Assembly (NCBI GenBank): GCA_001916005.1
Contig: MNRP01000055.1
Location: 144,765 to 208,764, forward strand
DNA length: 64,000 nt
Reading direction: 5' to 3'
Source of the DNA: Clostridium sp. 26_22
GTDB taxonomy: Bacteria; Bacillota; Clostridia; TANB77; CAG-508
Below, piece after piece: positions 16,520 to 25,820 of this stretch (within the stretch, counting starts at the first letter, position 1; the number at the start of each line of letters is the position of its first letter). The position numbers and the translations under genes are program-made. The notes under the pieces are model-generated. The model searched no databases and was not told the origin of the DNA. It saw only the letters and a list, made by a program, of their open reading frames with translations.

Positions 16520-18664
16520 ATGACTGAAAAAATAAAGAAATTTATAAAAAAAGGAAATTATACAAAAACAAAAATAGTGTTATTGATTTTAATATCCATT
16601 ATAGGAGCATTTATATTAACATCAATTGCAAGAAGAGGCTTTATTTGGGATAGAATACCAATTTTAACAGTTATTTTATTTTTTGCAGGATCACATTTTA
16701 TATTCAATATAAAAGAACTTTACAATAATATATATAAATATAGATTTTATATAGCTGGTATAGTACTAATATATGCAGTGCTAATGGGTTACTCTGGTTC
16801 TTCAATAGGTATTTATAATGATATTATTCAACCAAATAACAGAGAAATATATTATAGTCCAATATTTGGCGATAGTCGAACAATAAGAACCGATGAATGG
16901 GCTGTAAATGCACCAAGTTTTGTTTCTCAATGTGTAGACCCTAACGGAAATAATTATTCATATTATCATGATAGTTTGAGAGGAACAAAAACAGAAATGT
17001 TTTCTCAATTAAATCAACCAATTTTAGATATATTATCAATAGGAAAACCATTTACACTTGGAGCTCTTATTTTAGGAGCTTCAAGAGGATATTCTTTTTT
17101 ATGGGCAGCAAGTATTATTGCTTTATTATTGGTATCATTTGAATTTTGTATGGTGATATCAAAAAATAATAAATTAGCCTCACTTTTGGGAATGCTACTT
17201 ATATCTTTTTCGGCATCAACACAATGGTGGCAATGTTATAATATTTTTACATGGGGAATGTTAGCTATAGTATTATTTGATAAATTTATGCTAACAAAGA
17301 AATTTAGTACAAAAATTTTATGCTCTATAGGGATATTTATTTCGGGAATATCATATATATTCTATTTTTATCCAACTTGGCAAGTTCCTTATGGATATAT
17401 ATATTTAGCAGTATTGATTTGGGTAATAATAAAGAATTGGAAAGAATACAAAATAAACAAAAAAGATATATTATTAATTATTGCAATAATATTAGCAATA
17501 GGAGCAATATTAGGAATATATTTTGTGAAATCAGCAGATGCTTTAAAATTAATAACAGGAACAGATTATCCAGGAAAAAGATTTGAAACTGGTGGAAAAG
17601 AAATAAAAACAATCTTTTCTTATGTATATTCAATAATCTTCCCATATAAAATAGATACAATTGTTAATCCATGTGAATTATCAAGCATGATATCATTTTA
17701 TCCAATCCCAATGCTAATAGCATTAATTTATTTAGTAAGGAACATTAAGACTAAAAAACACTTTTCATTTTTAATACCAATGCTAATAATTAGTATAGTA
17801 TATTCTATATTTATGGTATTTGGAGTAAATGAAATGTTTGCAAAGATAACACTTTTATATATGACACCTGCAGGAAGACTAGCAGTACCATTAGGATTTA
17901 GCCAAATATTACTAATAGTTTATATGTTAGGAAACTTCACAAAAGAGGATATCATACTAAAAAATGAAATTATAAAAAAAGCGGGAACAGTATTAGCATC
18001 AATATCAATAATGTACATAGCTTTAAAGACAGATATGAATATTTTGCAAAACCATCCAATGTATATCTATATTTGTGGACTTATATTGGTATATGGAATA
18101 TATCAAATTGTAAATATAAATGAAGAAAAAAACAAAAAAAGATTAATAATGTTATTAATGCCAGTAGCCATATTAACTGGGGCAACAGTACATCCAATTC
18201 AAAAAGGAATAAGTGTTTTAACGGACAAACCAGTAGCCCAAAAAACACAAGAAATAGTATCACAAGATAAAGAAAATAATTTATGGATTTGTGATTCAAC
18301 AAACTTTATGACAAATAATTATTTACTAGCAAGTGGAGCAAAAATAATAAATTCAACAAATTTGTATACAAATTTTGATTTATATAAAACAGTTTTAGGA
18401 GAAGAAGAAAGTCAAAAACCTGAAGTTAGATATGTATACAATAGATATTCTCATATTAATATGGAAATAACTGAAGATAAAAACGATATTGAATTGGTTC
18501 AACAAGATAGCATAAAAATATCTTTAACTTCAGAAAAAATAAGAGAATTAGGGGTTAAATATATTTTAACAACAAGAGATTTAGATCAATTTGATACAGA
18601 AGATGTGAAATATCAAAAAATATATGATGAAGATGGTATGATTATATATCATGTAGAATATTAA
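16520..18664 (+). CDS. Large polytopic membrane protein, GT-C glycosyltransferase-like
   Basis: A 714-residue protein with about 12-14 predicted membrane segments. A long first outer loop contains SRTIRTDEWAVNAPSF, an acidic motif like those of GT-C glycosyltransferases, and the C-terminal 130 residues are soluble and mixed alpha/beta (NLWICDSTNFMTNNY, LGVKYILTTRDLDQFD). This layout resembles the DUF7657/YfhO-like membrane proteins of surface-glycan clusters, which are thought to add sugars from lipid carriers on the outer face. GGAGAAGG precedes the ATG. Confidence 0.6.
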   Translation: MTEKIKKFIKKGNYTKTKIVLLILISIIGAFILTSIARRGFIWDRIPILTVILFFAGSHFIFNIKELYNNIYKYRFYIAGIVLIYAVLMGYSGSSIGIYNDIIQPNNREIYYSPIFGDSRTIRTDEWAVNAPSFVSQCVDPNGNNYSYYHDSLRGTKTEMFSQLNQPILDILSIGKPFTLGALILGASRGYSFLWAASIIALLLVSFEFCMVISKNNKLASLLGMLLISFSASTQWWQCYNIFTWGMLAIVLFDKFMLTKKFSTKILCSIGIFISGISYIFYFYPTWQVPYGYIYLAVLIWVIIKNWKEYKINKKDILLIIAIILAIGAILGIYFVKSADALKLITGTDYPGKRFETGGKEIKTIFSYVYSIIFPYKIDTIVNPCELSSMISFYPIPMLIALIYLVRNIKTKKHFSFLIPMLIISIVYSIFMVFGVNEMFAKITLLYMTPAGRLAVPLGFSQILLIVYMLGNFTKEDIILKNEIIKKAGTVLASISIMYIALKTDMNILQNHPMYIYICGLILVYGIYQIVNINEEKNKKRLIMLLMPVAILTGATVHPIQKGISVLTDKPVAQKTQEIVSQDKENNLWICDSTNFMTNNYLLASGAKIINSTNLYTNFDLYKTVLGEEESQKPEVRYVYNRYSHINMEITEDKNDIELVQQDSIKISLTSEKIRELGVKYILTTRDLDQFDTEDVKYQKIYDEDGMIIYHVEY

Positions 18665-18705
18665 AATAGCATTTGTTAATTTTGAAAGGATAGAATAAAG
18701 AAAAT

Positions 18706-19395
18706 ATGAAAGTTTTAATAATAATACCAGCTTATAACGAAGCACAAAACATAGAAAAAACAGTAAAAGATGTTACAGAAAACACAGACTATGACTATAT
18801 AGTTATTAATGACTGTTCAAAAGATAATACAAAAGAAGTATGTGAAAAAAATAACTTCAATATGTTATCATTACCAATAAATTATGGTTTGACAAGCGGT
18901 ATACAATTAGGAATGAAATATGCATATCAAAATGGTTATGACATAGCAATACAATTTGATGGAGATGGACAACATCAAGCAAAATATTTAAAAGATTTAG
19001 TGAATGAAATAGAAAAAAATAATGTAGATGTAGCAATAGGTTCAAGGTTTGTAACAGAAAAGAAACCAGTTACAACAAGAATGATAGGAAGCAGATTAAT
19101 ATCTTTCAATATAAAATTAACAACTGGAAAAACAATAAAAGATCCTACATCTGGAATGAGAGCATACAACCAAAAAGCAATATGGGAATTTAACAGAAAT
19201 GCTAGTTTAACACCAGAACCAGATACTTTAGTATATATGATTAAAAAAGGATTAAAAATAAAAGAAGTTCAAGTTGAAATGAAAGAAAGAGAATTTGGAG
19301 AAAGTTATTTAAATCCAATACGTTCTATAAAATATATGATGAATATGATATTTTCTATATTATTTATAAGATCAATAACAAGAAAAAACAAATAG
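18706..19395 (+). CDS. GT2 glycosyltransferase, polyprenyl-phosphate type (DPM-like)
   Basis: A 229-residue enzyme. VLIIIPAYNEAQNIEKTVKD opens the fold, INDCSKDNT the nucleotide site and QFDGDGQHQ the metal site; DPTSGMRAYNQKAIWEF is the DPM1/Pgf-type motif for transfer to polyprenyl phosphate. The lipid-linked sugar probably feeds the GT-C-like proteins of the cluster. The DUF2304 partner follows 12 bases later. Confidence 0.9.
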   Translation: MKVLIIIPAYNEAQNIEKTVKDVTENTDYDYIVINDCSKDNTKEVCEKNNFNMLSLPINYGLTSGIQLGMKYAYQNGYDIAIQFDGDGQHQAKYLKDLVNEIEKNNVDVAIGSRFVTEKKPVTTRMIGSRLISFNIKLTTGKTIKDPTSGMRAYNQKAIWEFNRNASLTPEPDTLVYMIKKGLKIKEVQVEMKEREFGESYLNPIRSIKYMMNMIFSILFIRSITRKNK

Positions 19396-19407
19396 AGGTG
19401 AAAAAAT

Positions 19408-19749
19408 ATGTCAGTAACATTAAGAGTAATATTAATAGTATGTTCTTTTATATCATTTTTCTTATGTATAAAGAAAATAAAACAATCAAAACTAAAAGTT
19501 GCAAATTCTGTAACATGGATGCTAGGTAGTATTATACTAATACTAATGAGTATATTCTCAAATGCAGTAGCATGGTTATCACAAAAATTAGGATTTCTAG
19601 CACCAGTAAATTTTGTATTCTTAGTAATGATAGCGTTTTTATTAATACAAGTATTTATTGACAATATACATATAACTGAATTAAATGAAAAAATAAAAGA
19701 TTTAGATCACTATATAGCATTAAAAGAACACAAAGACAATAATAAATAG
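19408..19749 (+). CDS. DUF2304 family small membrane protein
   Basis: A 113-residue protein with three predicted membrane helices (about 3-21, 35-52, 62-80) and a short coiled coil at the end (LNEKIKDLDHYIALKE). Size, layout and position directly behind a DPM-like GT2 are those of DUF2304 proteins, a common companion in surface-glycan clusters. Molecular role not established. AGAGGTG precedes the ATG. Confidence 0.8.
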   Translation: MSVTLRVILIVCSFISFFLCIKKIKQSKLKVANSVTWMLGSIILILMSIFSNAVAWLSQKLGFLAPVNFVFLVMIAFLLIQVFIDNIHITELNEKIKDLDHYIALKEHKDNNK

Positions 19750-19773
19750 TTATATATGAGAGGAACTAATAAA

Positions 19774-20694
19774 ATGGAAGAACAAAATAATCCAAAAGTC
19801 ATTATATGTATGTCAACATATAATGGAGAAAAATATGTTAAAGAACAAATAGAAAGCTTATTAAATCAAACCTATAAAAACCTTGAAATTTACGTTAGAG
19901 ATGATGGCTCAAAAGATAATACAATAAACATATTAGAAGAATACAAAAAAAATAACAAAATACATTTTATAAAAGGCAATAATGTAGGTGTTGTAAAAAG
20001 CTTTTATGAATGCTTAAAAGAAGCTTATGATAATGCAGAATATTTTGCTTATTGTGATCAAGATGACAAATGGCATGAAGATAAAATAGAAAGAGCAATA
20101 TCAAAATTAAAAAAAGAAAATCAAGAGCAACCACTATTATATTTTTCAGAGTTTAACTATTGTGATGAAAATTTAAATTTTGTAAACAAATCAAATTTAA
20201 ATAAAAAAGGTGCAAGCTTCGAAAATTCAATAGTAGAATGTATTTCATTTGGAATTGTAGAAGTATTTAATAAAAAATTAGCAACAAAAATATTAGAATC
20301 AGGAACAGAAAATATTTGTTTTCACGATTGGTGGGCATATATGATTTCTGCTGGTCTTGGAAAAGTTATATATGATGATACAGCAACAGTGGAATATAGA
20401 AGAACAGGAAGTAATGTAAGCCCTAGCGGAAAAGCAGGCATAAACTTACAAATATATAGAATCAAAAAATTTGTATTTGGAAAATACTTTAAAAATATAA
20501 GATTACAAATTAATAAGTTCCAAAATTTATATAACAATGAACTAAAAGAAGAAAATAAAAAAATAGTAAATTTATTTAGTTTAAAATATAACTTTATTAA
20601 ATCAATAAAAAAAGTATTTTATCATAAAATGTTTAGACAAAATATTATTGATGAAATATTTTGTAGAATACTATTTTTATTTGGAAGATTATAA
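19774..20694 (+). CDS. GT2 glycosyltransferase
   Basis: A 306-residue GT-A enzyme: VIICMSTYNGEKYVKEQIES, VRDDGSKDNT (41-50) and metal site CDQDDKW (94-100). VEYRRTGSNVSPSG is the acceptor-side motif. The start at 19774 is preferred over an upstream in-frame ATG (19756) because GAGAGGA lies between them at the right distance. It belongs to the same rhamnosyltransferase-like group as the genes at 7444 and 9647; the sugar is unknown. Confidence 0.86.
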   Translation: MEEQNNPKVIICMSTYNGEKYVKEQIESLLNQTYKNLEIYVRDDGSKDNTINILEEYKKNNKIHFIKGNNVGVVKSFYECLKEAYDNAEYFAYCDQDDKWHEDKIERAISKLKKENQEQPLLYFSEFNYCDENLNFVNKSNLNKKGASFENSIVECISFGIVEVFNKKLATKILESGTENICFHDWWAYMISAGLGKVIYDDTATVEYRRTGSNVSPSGKAGINLQIYRIKKFVFGKYFKNIRLQINKFQNLYNNELKEENKKIVNLFSLKYNFIKSIKKVFYHKMFRQNIIDEIFCRILFLFGRL

Positions 20695-20705
20695 GGAGAA
20701 TTCAA

Positions 20706-21842
20706 ATGAAAACAATAGCAATTTTTTCAGGATACTATTTACCTCATCTAGGAGGAGTAGAAAGATATACATATAATTTAGCAAAAAAATTAAATAAAAT
20801 GGGTAATCGTTTAATTATAGTAACTTCAAGATATGATAAAAGTTTAAAAGAAATAGAAGAAACAGAATATGCTAAGATATATAGATTGCCAACAGCAAAA
20901 ATATTTTGTGAAAGATACCCAATAAATATAAAAAATAAAAGATGTAAAGAATTATTTAAGATGTTAGAAAATGAAAATATTGACTCAGCAATTATTCAAA
21001 CTAGATTTTGGACAACCTCATATTTTGCATCTAAATTTATAGCAAAAAATCATATACCGGCATGTTTAATAGAACATGGAAGTACACATTTTACAGTTAA
21101 TAATAAGATTTTGGACAAATTTGGTGAAATATATGAACACAAATTAACAGAAAGCATAAAGAAAAATGTAAAAGATTTTTATGGTGTTTCTAGAAAATGT
21201 ACCGAATGGTTAAAACACTTTAACATAGAAGCAAGAGGTGTATTTTATAACTCTATTGACATAGATGAAGTTGAAAAATATAAAGAATATATTAAAAAAA
21301 GTCAAGATAAAATCATAATAACATATGTAGGAAGAATGATAGAAGAAAAAGGTGTTCTAAAGCTAATAGAAGCCTTCAAAAAATTAGAAAAAAAATATAG
21401 TAATTTAGAATTAAATCTAGCTGGAGCAGGACCAATATTAGAAAAAATAGAAACAGAAAACAAAGAAGAAAAAAATATACATATATTAGGCAAAGTATCA
21501 CATGATGAAGTTTTAAAACTACTTGGAAAAACAACAATATTTGTAAATCCATCAGCATTTTCAGAAGGATTACCAACTTCAATATTAGAAGCAGGAATTA
21601 TGAATTGTGCTGTTGTTGCAACTCCAATGGGAGGAACAACAGAAATTATTTCTAGTGATGATATAGGCTATATATGTGGATTTGAAACAGATGAAATCTT
21701 GGAAAAAATAGAAAAATTAATAAATAACAAAGAAAAAATAGAAAAATTAAGTATGAATATAAACCAAAAGGTTAAAGAACAATTTTCTTGGGATATTACT
21801 GCTAAAAAAATAGCAGAAACAATAAAATATAAAAAACAATAA
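20706..21842 (+). CDS. GT4 glycosyltransferase
   Basis: A 378-residue GT-B enzyme. The N-terminal half shows IFSGYYLPHLGGVERYTYNL, the usual GT4 acceptor-side start. The C-terminal half shows ITYVGRMIEEKGVLKLIEAF, LNLAGAGP and NPSAFSEGLPTSILEAG, the EX7E-type nucleotide-sugar region. It probably transfers one sugar from a nucleotide donor during chain assembly. Twelve bases from the preceding stop; AAGGAGAA precedes the ATG. Confidence 0.92.
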   Translation: MKTIAIFSGYYLPHLGGVERYTYNLAKKLNKMGNRLIIVTSRYDKSLKEIEETEYAKIYRLPTAKIFCERYPINIKNKRCKELFKMLENENIDSAIIQTRFWTTSYFASKFIAKNHIPACLIEHGSTHFTVNNKILDKFGEIYEHKLTESIKKNVKDFYGVSRKCTEWLKHFNIEARGVFYNSIDIDEVEKYKEYIKKSQDKIIITYVGRMIEEKGVLKLIEAFKKLEKKYSNLELNLAGAGPILEKIETENKEEKNIHILGKVSHDEVLKLLGKTTIFVNPSAFSEGLPTSILEAGIMNCAVVATPMGGTTEIISSDDIGYICGFETDEILEKIEKLINNKEKIEKLSMNINQKVKEQFSWDITAKKIAETIKYKKQ

Positions 21843-21857
21843 AACAAAGGAGAAAAA

Positions 21858-23081
21858 ATGGTAAAAAAATCGGAAATAATATGGAATACCTTAGGGAGCT
21901 TTGTTGAATCCTTACTAAGTGCAGTATTATTAATGTTTTGTACAAGACTTAATGGTACAGAGATAGCAGGAATGTTTTCAATAAGTTTTGCAACAGCCAC
22001 TATTTTAAATGCAATAGGAGATTTTGGAATAAGAATTTATCAAGTAACTGATACAAACAGAAAATATAAATTTGGTGATTATTTATTAGCAAGAGTATTT
22101 GTAGTTATAACAATGGTAATAATAGGAATTCTATTTGTTAATATAAGTGGTTATACAGCAGAAAAATTATGGATTTGTATAGCATTAATAATGTTCAAAG
22201 TAATAGATAATTTAAGTGAAACATATCAAGGAGAGTTCCAACTAAGAAATAGACTAGACTTAGGTGGAAAATCTATGGTAATAAGGGTTTCAAGTTCATT
22301 AATAGTATTTTTTATAACAGATGTAATAACTAAAAATGTAATATTTTCTTGCATAACATTTGTTTTAACAAATCTAACATTATTCTTATTATGGGATGTA
22401 AGAATTTTGTCAAAATTTCAAAAATTAGAAATAAAGTATGATAAAAACAATATAAAAGAAATTTTATTAGATTGTTTACCACTTGCAATATCAACTGGTT
22501 TAAGTTTATATATTATAAATGCCACAAAATATGCTATAGACAACTTTGGAGATTATACAATGCAAACATATTTTAATGTAATATATATGCCAACATTTGT
22601 AATCAATTTAGTTAGTGCATTTGTAATAAAACCATTTTTAAAACCCTTTGGAGATTTATGGAACAGTAAAGAATATCTAAAATTCATAAAATCAATTTCA
22701 TTAATAATATTAATATTAGCAGGAGCAACAATTTGTATAGATATAGCCTGTGCATTATTGGGAGTACCAGTATTATCATTTATATATGGAATAGATTTAA
22801 GCCCATACAAAATGGAAATGATATTACTTGTGATATCAGGATTTTTCTATGCATCAGCAACAGTTATGTTATATGCACTTAGTACAATAAGAAAACAAAA
22901 ATTAACAACAATAGCATATATTATTACATCAGTAATAGCTTTAATAGCATCAAATATTTGTGTAAATAAATGGCAAATGAAAGGTGCGATAGTCTCAAAT
23001 ATGATAACTACAGTTACTTTGTTTGTTTTATTAGTAATCTTCTTTTTGTATGAATTAAAAAAGAGTAAAATGGGAAAATAA
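21858..23081 (+). CDS. Wzx-like polysaccharide flippase
   Basis: A 407-residue protein with about 12 membrane segments and the fold of the polysaccharide transporter group of the MOP superfamily: EIIWNTLGSFVESLLSAVLL at the start, GDFGIRIYQVTDTNRKY after helix 2. It would move a lipid-linked oligosaccharide across the membrane. Its presence beside an ABC exporter suggests two glycans, or that this flippase provides side-chain sugars to the outer face for the GT-C-like enzymes. Confidence 0.8.
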   Translation: MVKKSEIIWNTLGSFVESLLSAVLLMFCTRLNGTEIAGMFSISFATATILNAIGDFGIRIYQVTDTNRKYKFGDYLLARVFVVITMVIIGILFVNISGYTAEKLWICIALIMFKVIDNLSETYQGEFQLRNRLDLGGKSMVIRVSSSLIVFFITDVITKNVIFSCITFVLTNLTLFLLWDVRILSKFQKLEIKYDKNNIKEILLDCLPLAISTGLSLYIINATKYAIDNFGDYTMQTYFNVIYMPTFVINLVSAFVIKPFLKPFGDLWNSKEYLKFIKSISLIILILAGATICIDIACALLGVPVLSFIYGIDLSPYKMEMILLVISGFFYASATVMLYALSTIRKQKLTTIAYIITSVIALIASNICVNKWQMKGAIVSNMITTVTLFVLLVIFFLYELKKSKMGK

Positions 23082-23110
23082 GGAAATTGCTATAAAATGA
23101 TAAAAAACTA

Positions 23111-23139
23111 TTGATAAAAATCAAAAAATAAACTAAAAT
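23111..23139 (+). promoter_or_regulatory. Promoter of the ChW/GH25 gene
   Basis: TTGATA (23111-23116), 17-base spacer, TAAAAT (23134-23139), 35 bases before the ATG at 23175. It suggests a separate transcription unit within the locus. Confidence 0.55.
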
Positions 23140-23174
23140 TAACATAAATGAATTATGTTGGAGGTAAAGCAAAA

Positions 23175-25370
23175 ATGAAAAAAAAATCTTTAATAGTAAT
23201 AATTATATTTATTATAATTAATATATTTTCTACATTAGTATATGCAAATAATGAAAATACAAGCAATAAAACAAAAAATGTGCAATCTAAGAACATATCA
23301 AAAGAAAATACTGCAATAAATAATAGTTTAGTGAAAAATAATACTAATACAAATAATAGTATAGCTAATACAACAAACAATACTACTAACACTATGACAA
23401 ATAATGTAATAAAAAAAGATAATACAATAAAAAACAGTACTACTAATAGTATAAACAATACAACAAGTGAAAAAAATACTACTATAAATAAAAATAATAC
23501 AACTAATAAAGCGGCAACTGAACAAATCCAAGTAGAATCAGATAATTCTAAAGCAAGAGCAGTTGTTAGTAATGGAATTCAATATAGAACGCATGTACAA
23601 AATATAGGATGGCAAAACTATACAGAAAATAGCAAAACAGCAGGAACTGAAGGGAAAAGTTTAAGATTAGAAGCAATAAATATAAAATTAGTAGGAGATA
23701 TAGCATCAAACGTAAAAGTAAAATATCAAGTGCATGTTCAAAACATAGGATGGCAAGGTTGGAAACAAAACAATGAAATGTCAGGTACACAAAACCAAAG
23801 TTTAAGATTAGAAGCAATAAAAATAAAACTAGAAACTTCTGATAATTATTCTGTAATGTATAGAGTTCATGTTCAAAATATAGGCTGGCAAGAATGGAAA
23901 ACAGATGGTGAAATAGCTGGTACAGAAGGAAAATCCTTAAGACTAGAAGCTATACAAATAAAAATAGTACCAAAGGTAAAAAAAGCATTAATTAACCTTG
24001 ATACCGCATATGATAATTCAGTTTATTATAGTCCTTCAACAATAAAAGTATCTGGATGGAAGATGTCAAATGTTTCTAATACAAAAATCAAGGCATATAT
24101 TGACAATAGCACAACACCATTAGCAGATAATCAAATTACATATAAAAAAAGAGATGATGTTATCTCTGCTATAAAAGGCTATGGAACATCAGTTGAAAAT
24201 GAAAAACCAGGCTTTGAATTTAATATTAATGCAACAAATTTGAAAAACGGAACACATACAATAAAAATAGTTGTATGCACAAAAAATGATGAAAAAATTA
24301 AAGAAATAACTTCAAAGATAAAAATAGATAGAGATTTACATGTGCAATATAAAACACATGTCCAAAATGTGGGATGGCAAGGAAATACTTTAGATGGAAA
24401 GACAGCAGGAACAGAAGGAAGATCATTAAGAATAGAAGCAATAAATATAAATTTAATCAATGCACCAACAAATGCAGGTATTATATACAGAACTCATGTC
24501 CAGAATATAGGGTGGCAAGCTTGGAAATCAAATGGACAAATGGCAGGAACTTCAGGACAATCTTTAAGAGTGGAAGCAATTGAGATAAAATTACAAAATA
24601 TGGCAAAATATACAGTAGAATACCAAGTACATATTCAAGATTATGGATGGAGTAGCTGGTATATAGATGGAGAAACAGCAGGAACAGTTGGACAAGGAAG
24701 AAGAATTGAAGCAATCAGAATTAGAATTGTACCTAAATATAAAAGAAGCTATAAAGGAATAGATGTTAGTGAATTTAATCATAGTATAAATTGGGCATTA
24801 GTAAAAAGAAGCGGAGTAGAATTTGCAATGATTAGAGTTGGTTATAGAGGCTATGGTACAGAAGGAAACTTTAAAGAAGATGCAAATTTTAGAATCAATA
24901 TAGAATCAGCAAAAAAAGCAGGTGTACCAGTAGGAATATATTTCGTAACACAAGCTACAAATAAAGAAGAAGCAATAGAAGAAGCAAATTGGGTTATAAA
25001 CAAACTTAAAGGTTATAGTATAAACTACCCAGTTGCTATAGATATAGAAAGGTCAACGAAACCTAATGGTTCAGGAAGAGCAGATGACTTGGATAAAAAT
25101 ACACGTACATATTTAGCAAAAACATTTTGCCAAACAATTCAATCTTCTGGTTATACACCTATAATCTATACAAATGTTGAATGGGCAACAAACAAACTTG
25201 ATATGTCTCAATTATCAGCATATGATACTTGGATTGCAAGTTATAAAGAAAGTATACAATCTGGACCAGGGTATAATGGAAAATACTCAATGTGGCAGTA
25301 TACAAGTTCAGGAAAAGTAGATGGAATACTTGGAAATGTTGATTTGAATATTTGTTATAAAAAATACTAA
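23175..25370 (+). CDS. Secreted GH25 lysozyme with six ChW repeats
   Basis: A 731-residue secreted protein. Signal peptide about 1-26, then a low-complexity Asn/Thr/Lys linker to about 125. Three ChW repeats (about 133-265), an Ig-like domain (about 275-375, SVYYSPSTIKVSGW), three more ChW repeats (about 388-520), then a GH25 domain to the end. Each repeat has the pattern HVQNxGWQxW...AGTxGxSLRLEAI of Clostridial hydrophobic repeats with conserved Trp. The GH25 domain shows YKGIDVSEFNHSINW, VGIYFVTQAT, AIDIERS and MWQYTSSGKVDGI, with the catalytic acid residues of muramidases. Start 23175 fits TTGGAGGT; an in-frame ATG at 23148 lies before it. Likely a wall-bound peptidoglycan hydrolase acting during wall remodelling or polymer attachment. 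Confidence 0.92.
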   Translation: MKKKSLIVIIIFIIINIFSTLVYANNENTSNKTKNVQSKNISKENTAINNSLVKNNTNTNNSIANTTNNTTNTMTNNVIKKDNTIKNSTTNSINNTTSEKNTTINKNNTTNKAATEQIQVESDNSKARAVVSNGIQYRTHVQNIGWQNYTENSKTAGTEGKSLRLEAINIKLVGDIASNVKVKYQVHVQNIGWQGWKQNNEMSGTQNQSLRLEAIKIKLETSDNYSVMYRVHVQNIGWQEWKTDGEIAGTEGKSLRLEAIQIKIVPKVKKALINLDTAYDNSVYYSPSTIKVSGWKMSNVSNTKIKAYIDNSTTPLADNQITYKKRDDVISAIKGYGTSVENEKPGFEFNINATNLKNGTHTIKIVVCTKNDEKIKEITSKIKIDRDLHVQYKTHVQNVGWQGNTLDGKTAGTEGRSLRIEAININLINAPTNAGIIYRTHVQNIGWQAWKSNGQMAGTSGQSLRVEAIEIKLQNMAKYTVEYQVHIQDYGWSSWYIDGETAGTVGQGRRIEAIRIRIVPKYKRSYKGIDVSEFNHSINWALVKRSGVEFAMIRVGYRGYGTEGNFKEDANFRINIESAKKAGVPVGIYFVTQATNKEEAIEEANWVINKLKGYSINYPVAIDIERSTKPNGSGRADDLDKNTRTYLAKTFCQTIQSSGYTPIIYTNVEWATNKLDMSQLSAYDTWIASYKESIQSGPGYNGKYSMWQYTSSGKVDGILGNVDLNICYKKY

Positions 25371-25385
25371 TGAAAGGAAAACAAA

Positions 25386-25820
25386 ATGAAAAAAATAAAA
25401 GAATTATATTTAAAATATAAAGAAATTATAAATTATTTAATATTTGGTGTATTAACTACATTAGTATCCTTAATAGTATATTATTTATTAGTATTTACAT
25501 TTTTAAATCCATCAAACCCTATTGAGCTACAAATTGCAAATATATTATCTTGGGTAGCAGGAGTAGCATTTGCATATTTTACAAACAGAAAATTTGTATT
25601 TGAAAGTAAAGAAAAAAATAAGATAAAAGAAGCTAGTAAGTTTGTAACAGCAAGAATAGTTACACTTATAATGGATATGTTGATTATGTGGATTGGTGTA
25701 ACAATATTACATGGAAACGATAAAATAATGAAATTATTATCACAAGTGATAGTAATCGTATCAAATTATTTGTTTAGCAAATTAATAGTATTCAAGGAAA
25801 AAGAAAAAAATGAAAAATAA
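25386..25820 (+). CDS. GtrA family membrane protein
   Basis: A 144-residue protein with four membrane helices and the GtrA start YLIFGVLTTLVSLIVYYLL, plus FAYFTNRKFVFESK between helices 2 and 3. GtrA-type proteins are thought to flip polyprenyl-phosphate-linked sugars or to assist the enzyme that makes them. The GtrB-like GT2 two genes later completes the classic three-gene set with a GT-C glycosyltransferase between them. Overlaps the next gene by 11 bases. Confidence 0.9.
   Translation: MKKIKELYLKYKEIINYLIFGVLTTLVSLIVYYLLVFTFLNPSNPIELQIANILSWVAGVAFAYFTNRKFVFESKEKNKIKEASKFVTARIVTLIMDMLIMWIGVTILHGNDKIMKLLSQVIVIVSNYLFSKLIVFKEKEKNEK

Noticed and set aside
24590..24782. CRISPR-like repeats in the 23.5-24.7 kb region
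   Set aside because: The periodic similarity is protein-level ChW repeats in one coding frame, with no spacer pattern.
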